Positions 57,701-64,000 of a stretch of DNA of 64,000 bases are shown in pieces (positions within the stretch are counted from its first letter, which is position 1; each line of letters opens with the position of its first letter). The notes beneath the pieces are model-generated. The model did not search any database and had not been told where the DNA came from. It saw only the letters and a program-made list of their open reading frames with translations. The stretch lies in NCBI RefSeq assembly GCF_019097595.1, contig NC_080723.1, positions 9,340,511 through 9,404,510 of the forward strand. Direction: 5' to 3'. The position numbers were made by a program, and so were the translations under genes. Source of the DNA: Hemibagrus wyckioides. Taxonomy: Eukaryota > Chordata > Actinopteri > Siluriformes > Bagridae.

Positions 57701-60550
57701 ACATTACACCACTCTGCACATTACACCACTCTACACTATATACCACTCTACACTATACACCACTCTGCACATTACACCACTCTGCACATTACACCACTCT
57801 GCACATTACACCACTCTACACTATACACCACTCTACACTATACACCACTCTGCACTATACACCACTCTGCACTATACACCACTCTGCACTATACACCACT
57901 CTGAGCTATACACCACTCTGCACTATACACCACTCTACACTATACACCACTCTGCACTATACACCACTCTACACATTACACCACTCTACACATTACACCA
58001 CTCTACAGTATACACCACTCTGCACATTACACCAGTCTGCACTATACACCAGTCTGCACTATACACCACTCTGCACTATACACCACTCTGCACTATACAC
58101 CACTCTACACATTACACCACTCTACACATTACACCACTCTACACATTACACCACTCTACAGTATACACCACTCTGCACATTACACCACTCTACAGTATAC
58201 ACCACTCTACACATTACACCACTCTACAGTATACACCACTCTACAGTATACACCACTCTGCACATTACACCACTCTGCACTATACACCACTCTGCACTAT
58301 ACACCACTCTACACATTACACCACTCTACACATTACACCACTCTACACATTACACCACTCTACAGTATACACCACTCTGCACATTACACCACTCTACACA
58401 TTATACCACTCTACACTTCACAGCACTCTACACTATACACCACTCTACAGTATACACCACTCTGCACATTATACCACTCTACACATTATACCACTCTACA
58501 GTATACATCACTCTGCACATTATACCACTCTACACATCATACCACTCTACACTATACACCACTCTACAGTATACACCACTCTACACATTACACCACTCTA
58601 CACATTACACCACTCTACACATTACACCACTCTACACATTACACCACTCTACACTCTACACCACTCTACACCACTCTACACTCTACACCACTCTACACCA
58701 CTCTGCACATTATACCACTCTACACGTTACACCACTCTACACATTACACCACTCTACAGTATACACCACTCTACAGTATACACCACTCTGCACATTACAC
58801 CACTCTGCACATTACACCACTCTGCACATTACACCACTCTACACATTACACGACTCTGCACATTACACGTTACACCACTCTGCACATTACACCACTCTAC
58901 ACTCTACACGTTACACCACTCTGCACATTACACCACTCTACACTCTACACGTTACACCACTCTGCACATTACACCACTCTACACTATACACCACTCTACA
59001 CGTTACACCACTCTACACGTTACACCACTCTACACGTTACACCACTCTACACGTCACACCACTCTACACGTCACACCACTCTGCACATTACACCACTCTA
59101 CACATTACACCACTCTACACTCTACACCACTCTGCACATTACACCATTCTGCACATTACACCACTCTACACATTACACCACTCTGCACATTACACCACTC
59201 TACACTCTACACGTTACACCACTCTGCACATTACACCACTCTACACTATACACCACTCTGCACATTACACCACTCTGCACATTACACCACTCTGCACATT
59301 ACACCACTCTACACATTACACCACTCTACACTATATACCACTCTACACTATACACCACTCTGCACATTACACCATTCTGCACATTACACCACTCTACACA
59401 TGACACCACTCTGCACATTACACCACTCTACACTATACACCACTCTGCACATTACACCACTCTGCACATTACACCACTCTGCACATTACACCACTCTACA
59501 CTATACACCACTCTGCACATTACACCACTCTACACATTACACCACTCTGCACATTACACCACTCTACACTATACACCACTCTACACTCTACACCACTCTA
59601 CACTCTACACGTTACACCACTCTGCACATTACACCACTCTACACTATACACCACTCTGCACATTACACCACTCTACACATTACACCACTCTGCACATTAC
59701 ACCACTCTACACTATACACCACTCTACACTCTACACCACTCTACACTCTACACCACTCTGCACATTACACCACTCTACACATTACACCACTCTACACATT
59801 ACACCACTCTACACATTACACCACTCTGCACATTATACCACTCTGCACATTATACCACTCTGCACTATACACCACTCTGCACTATACACCACTCTACAGT
59901 TTACATCACTCTACACATTATACCACTCTACACTCTGCACATTACACTTTACACCCCTCTGCACATTACACCACTCTACACTCTACACGTTACACCACTC
60001 TGCACATTACACCACTCTACACTCTACACGTTACACCACTCTGCACATTACACCACTCTACACTATACACCACTCTACACCACTCTACACCACTCTACAC
60101 GTTACACCACTCTGCACGTTACACCACTCTACACTCTACACCACTCTGCACATTACACCACTCTACACTCTACACCACTCTACACTCTACACCACTCTAC
60201 ACTCTACACCACTCTGCACATTACACCACTCTACACTATACACCACTCTACAGTATACACCACTCTGCACATTACACCACTCTACACTATACACCACTCT
60301 GCACTATACACCACTCTGCACTATACACCACTCTGCACTATACACCACTCTGCACATTACACCACTCTACACTATACACCACTCTGCACTATACACCACT
60401 CTGCACATTACACCACTCTACACTATACACCACTCTGCACATTACACCACTCTACACTATACACCACTCTGCACTATACACCACTCTGCACTATACACCA
60501 CTCTGCACTATACACCACTCTGCACTATACACCACTCTGCACTATACACC
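51740..60550 (+). repeat. Higher-order repeat domain X (partial) plus Y, copy 3
   Basis: Markers: ATAAACCACTG at 52211 and 52818, CTCAACACATTACACC at 53851, CACTACTCT at 55307, CGCTGC at 55783, AAACTACACG at 55908, a CACGTCACACC run at about 57389-57470 and TCTGAGCT at 57900. Relative to copy 2 the offset is 6,825, then 6,822 after a 10/17-bp unit-class change, then 6,788. Confidence 0.85.
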
Positions 60551-63500
60551 ACTCTGAACTATACACCACTCTGCACTATACACCACTCTGCACTATACAC
60601 CACTCTGAACTCTACACCACTCTGCACTCTACACCACTCTGCACATTACACCACTCTACACATTACACCACTCTACACATTACACCACTCTACACATTAC
60701 ACCACTCTACACATTACACCACTCTGCACATTATACCACTCTACACATTACACCACTCTACACATTACACCACTCTACACATTACACCACTCTACACATT
60801 ACACCACTCTGCACATTATACCACTCTACACATTACACCACTCTGCACATTATACCACTCTGCACATTACACCACTCTACACATTACACCACTCTACACA
60901 TTATACCACTCTACACTATACACCACTATACACCACTCTACACCACTCTACACGTTACACCACTCTGCACATTATACCACTCTACACTATACACCACTAT
61001 ACACCACTCTACACCACTCTACACGTTACACCACTCTGCACGTTACACCACTCTACACTCTACACCACTCTACACTCTACACCACTCTGCACTATACACC
61101 ACTCTGCACTATACACCACTCTGCACTATACACCACTCTGCACGATACACCACTCTGCACTATACACCACTCTGCACTATACACCACTCTACACATTACA
61201 CCACTCTACAGTATACACCACTCTACAGTATACACCACTCTACACATTACACCACTCTACAGTATACACCACTCTACAGTATACACCACTCTACAGTATA
61301 CACCACTCTGCACATTACACCACTCTGCACATTACACCACTCTGCACATTACACCACTCTGCACATTACACCACTCTGCACATTACACCACTCTGCACAT
61401 TACACCATTCTGCACTATACACCACTCTACACATTACACCACTCTGCACATTACACCACTCTGCACATTACACCACTCTGCACATTACACCATTCTGCAC
61501 TATACACCACTCTACACATTAAACCACTCTACAGTATACACCACTCTGCACATTACACCACTCTACAGTATACACCACTCTGCACATTACACCACTCTGC
61601 ACATTACACCACTCTGCACATTACACCACTCTGCACATTACACCATTCTGCACTATACACCACTCTACACATTACACCACTCTGCACATTACACCACTCT
61701 GCACATTACACCATTCTGCACTATACACCACTCTACACATTAAACCACTCTACAGTATACACCACTCTACACATTACACCACTCTACAGTATACACCACT
61801 CTGCACATTACACCACTCTGCACATTATACCACTCTACACTTCACACCACTCTACACTATACACCACTCTACAGTATACACCACTCTGCACATTACACCA
61901 CTCTGCACATTATACCACTCTACACTTCACACCACTCTACACATTATACCACTCTACACTATACCCCACTCTACACTATACATCACTCTGCACATTATAC
62001 CACTCTACACTATACACCACTCTACACTATACCCCACTCTACACTATACACCACTCTGCACATTACACCACTCTACACTATACACCACTCTACACTATAC
62101 ACCACTCTACACATTATACCACTCTACACTATACACCACTCTGCACATTATACCACTCTACACTATACACCACTCTACAGTAAACAACACTCTGCACATT
62201 ACACCACTCTACACAATATACCACTCTACACATTACACCACTCTACACTCTACACGTTACACCACTCTACACTCTGCACATTACACTACTCTACACTCTA
62301 CACTATACACCACTCTACACATTACACCACTCTGCACTCTACACCACTCTATACTCTACACCACTCTACACTCTACACCACTCTACACTCTACACCACTC
62401 TACACTCTACACCACTCTGCACATTACACCACTCTGCACATTACACCACTCTACACATTACACCACTCTACACATGACACCACTCTACACATTACACCAC
62501 TCTGCACATTATACCACTCTGCACTATAAACCACTGTACACTATACACCACTCTACACATTATACCACTCTACACTCTGCACATTACACCACTCTACACG
62601 TTACACCACTCTGCACATTACACCACTCTACACTCTACACGTTACACCACTCTGCACATTACACCACTCTACACTCTACACGTTACACCACTCTGCACAT
62701 TACACCACTCTACACGTTACACCACTCTGCACATTACACCACTCTACACTCTACACGTTACACCACTCTGCACATTACACCACTCTACACTCTACACGTT
62801 ACACCACTCTGCACATTACACCACTCTGCACATTACACCACTCTGCACATTATACCACTCTGCACTATAAACCACTGTACACTATACACCACTCTGCACA
62901 TTACACCACTCTACACTCTATACGTTACACCACTCTGCACATTACACCACTCTACACTCTACACGTTACACCACTCTGCACATTACACCATTCTACACTC
63001 TACACGTTACACCACTCTGCACGTTACACCACTCTGCACATTACACCACTCTACACTCTACACGTTACACCACTCTACACTCTACACCACTCTACACGTT
63101 ACACCACTCTACACGTTACACCACTCTGCACGTTACACCACTCTACACTCTACACCACTCTACACTCTACACCACTCTACACCACTCTACACGTTACACC
63201 ACTCTACACATTACACCACTCTACACGTTACACCACTCTACACTCTACACCACTCTACACTCTACACCACTCTACACCACTCTACACCACTCTACACATT
63301 ACACCACTCTACACTCTACACCACTCTACACTCTACACCACTCTACACCACTCTACACTCTACACCACTCTACACTCTACACCACTCTACACTCTACACC
63401 ACTCTACACATTACACCACTCTACACATTACACCACTCTACACATTACACCACTCTACACTATACACCACTCTACACTATACACCACTCTACACATTATA

Positions 63501-64000
63501 CCACGCTGCACATTATACCACTATACACATTACACCACTCTACACTCTACACATTACACCACTCTACACATTACACCACTCTACACTATACACCACTCTA
63601 CACTATACACCACTCTGCACTATACACCACTCTACACATTACACCACTCTACAGTATACACCACTCTGCACATTACACCACTCTACACCTTACACCACTC
63701 TGCCCATTACACCACTCTGCACATTACACCACTCTGCACATTACACCACTCTGCACATTACACCACTCTACACGTTACACCAAACTACACATTACACCAC
63801 TCTACACGTTACACCACTCTACACGTTACACCACTCTGCCCATTACACCACTCTGCACATTACACCACTCTACACTATACACCACTCTACACGTTACACC
63901 ACTCTACACGTTACACCACTCTGCACATTACACCACTCTGCACATTACACCACTCTACACTATACACCACTCTACACATTACACCACTCTACACATTACA
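60550..64000 (+). repeat. Higher-order repeat domain X plus start of Y, copy 4
   Basis: CTGAACTAT at 60554 opens an X-type segment with ATAAACCACTG at about 62525 and 62870. It is followed by Y markers CGCTGC (63504) and CCAAACTACAC (about 63780). The copy is cut by the window end. Confidence 0.75.

Larger units (their letters stand above)
16964..64000 (+). repeat. 17-bp satellite, main array (about 47 kb, runs off the window)
   Basis: Tandem ACACCACTCT(A/G)CACNNT units run without interruption to the window end, about 2,750 units. The main variants of the 7-bp tail are ACACATT, GCACATT, ACACTAT, GCACTAT, ACACGTT, ACACTCT, ACAGTAT, ACACTTC and ACACGTC, with TACC or CACC following. Unit lengths are 17 bp, with 10-bp and 24-bp classes (minus or plus 7 bp). 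The plus strand is almost free of G. No gene or mobile element interrupts it. All long plus-strand frames inside it reflect the stop-free unit. Confidence 0.98.

Noticed and set aside
16942..60557. Series of giant plus-strand open frames (up to about 1,800 codons) rich in His, Thr, Leu and Tyr
   Set aside because: They are read-through of a stop-free 17-bp satellite, with the same peptide cycle in every frame. Starts and stops fall at chance point changes or orientation switches.
15834..64000. CRISPR-like or telomeric array
   Set aside because: Units are directly adjacent with no unique spacers, and the unit is not TTAGGG-like. The context is a vertebrate genome.
15834..64000. Centromere identity based on 17-bp unit length (the CENP-B box is also 17 bp)
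   Set aside because: The unit does not contain the TTCG and CGGG cores of a CENP-B box. Nothing else in the sequence shows centromere function.

Overview
The window looks like nuclear DNA from a teleost fish. The evidence is AT-rich intergenic sequence with (CA)n, poly-T and other simple repeats, intron-split vertebrate genes, and relics of fish-type mobile elements: a tRNA-derived SINE, a second SINE tail and a Tc1-like transposase remnant. The genus cannot be told from the sequence alone.

The first 15.8 kb is a gene region with three recognisable genes. A PROSER2 homologue lies on the minus strand (coding exons between 6237 and 1768). An ECHDC3 homologue lies head-to-head with it on the plus strand (five coding exons, 10176-11957). 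PROSER2 and ECHDC3 are also neighbours in human (10p14), so this pair is conserved synteny. An FBXO7-like gene on the minus strand (visible coding exons 15684-12584) faces ECHDC3 tail-to-tail, and the 3' ends of the two probably overlap. Its first exon, which should carry the ubiquitin-like domain, is not in the window. Full CRE palindromes (TGACGTCA) lie at 6427, 7154 and 9934, in the shared PROSER2/ECHDC3 upstream region.

From about 15834 to the end (64000) the window is one uninterrupted satellite array built on a 17-bp unit, about 48 kb or some 2,800 units. The first 1.13 kb is in one orientation (GAGTGGTGTATAGTGTA-like). At about 16964 it flips, and the remaining 47 kb reads ACACCACTCTACACATT-like on the plus strand. 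Unit variants (CACATT, CACTAT, CACGTT, CACTCT, CAGTAT, CACTTC, CACGTC) and length classes of 10, 17 and 24 bp form higher-order repeats. One domain recurs at exactly 6,825 bp over at least 3 kb, a second block recurs at 1,798 bp, and marker-sharing copies are spaced 6.8-9.7 kb apart.

The very long plus-strand open frames in the array (up to about 1,800 codons) are a by-product of the unit. A 17-bp stop-free unit gives the same 17-residue peptide period in all three frames, so I do not annotate them as genes. The array begins about 150 bp upstream of the first visible FBXO7-like exon. Either the satellite sits inside intron 1 of that gene, making the intron at least 48 kb, or the gene has lost its 5' end to the array. 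That junction, and the higher-order structure of the array, are the most interesting parts of the window.
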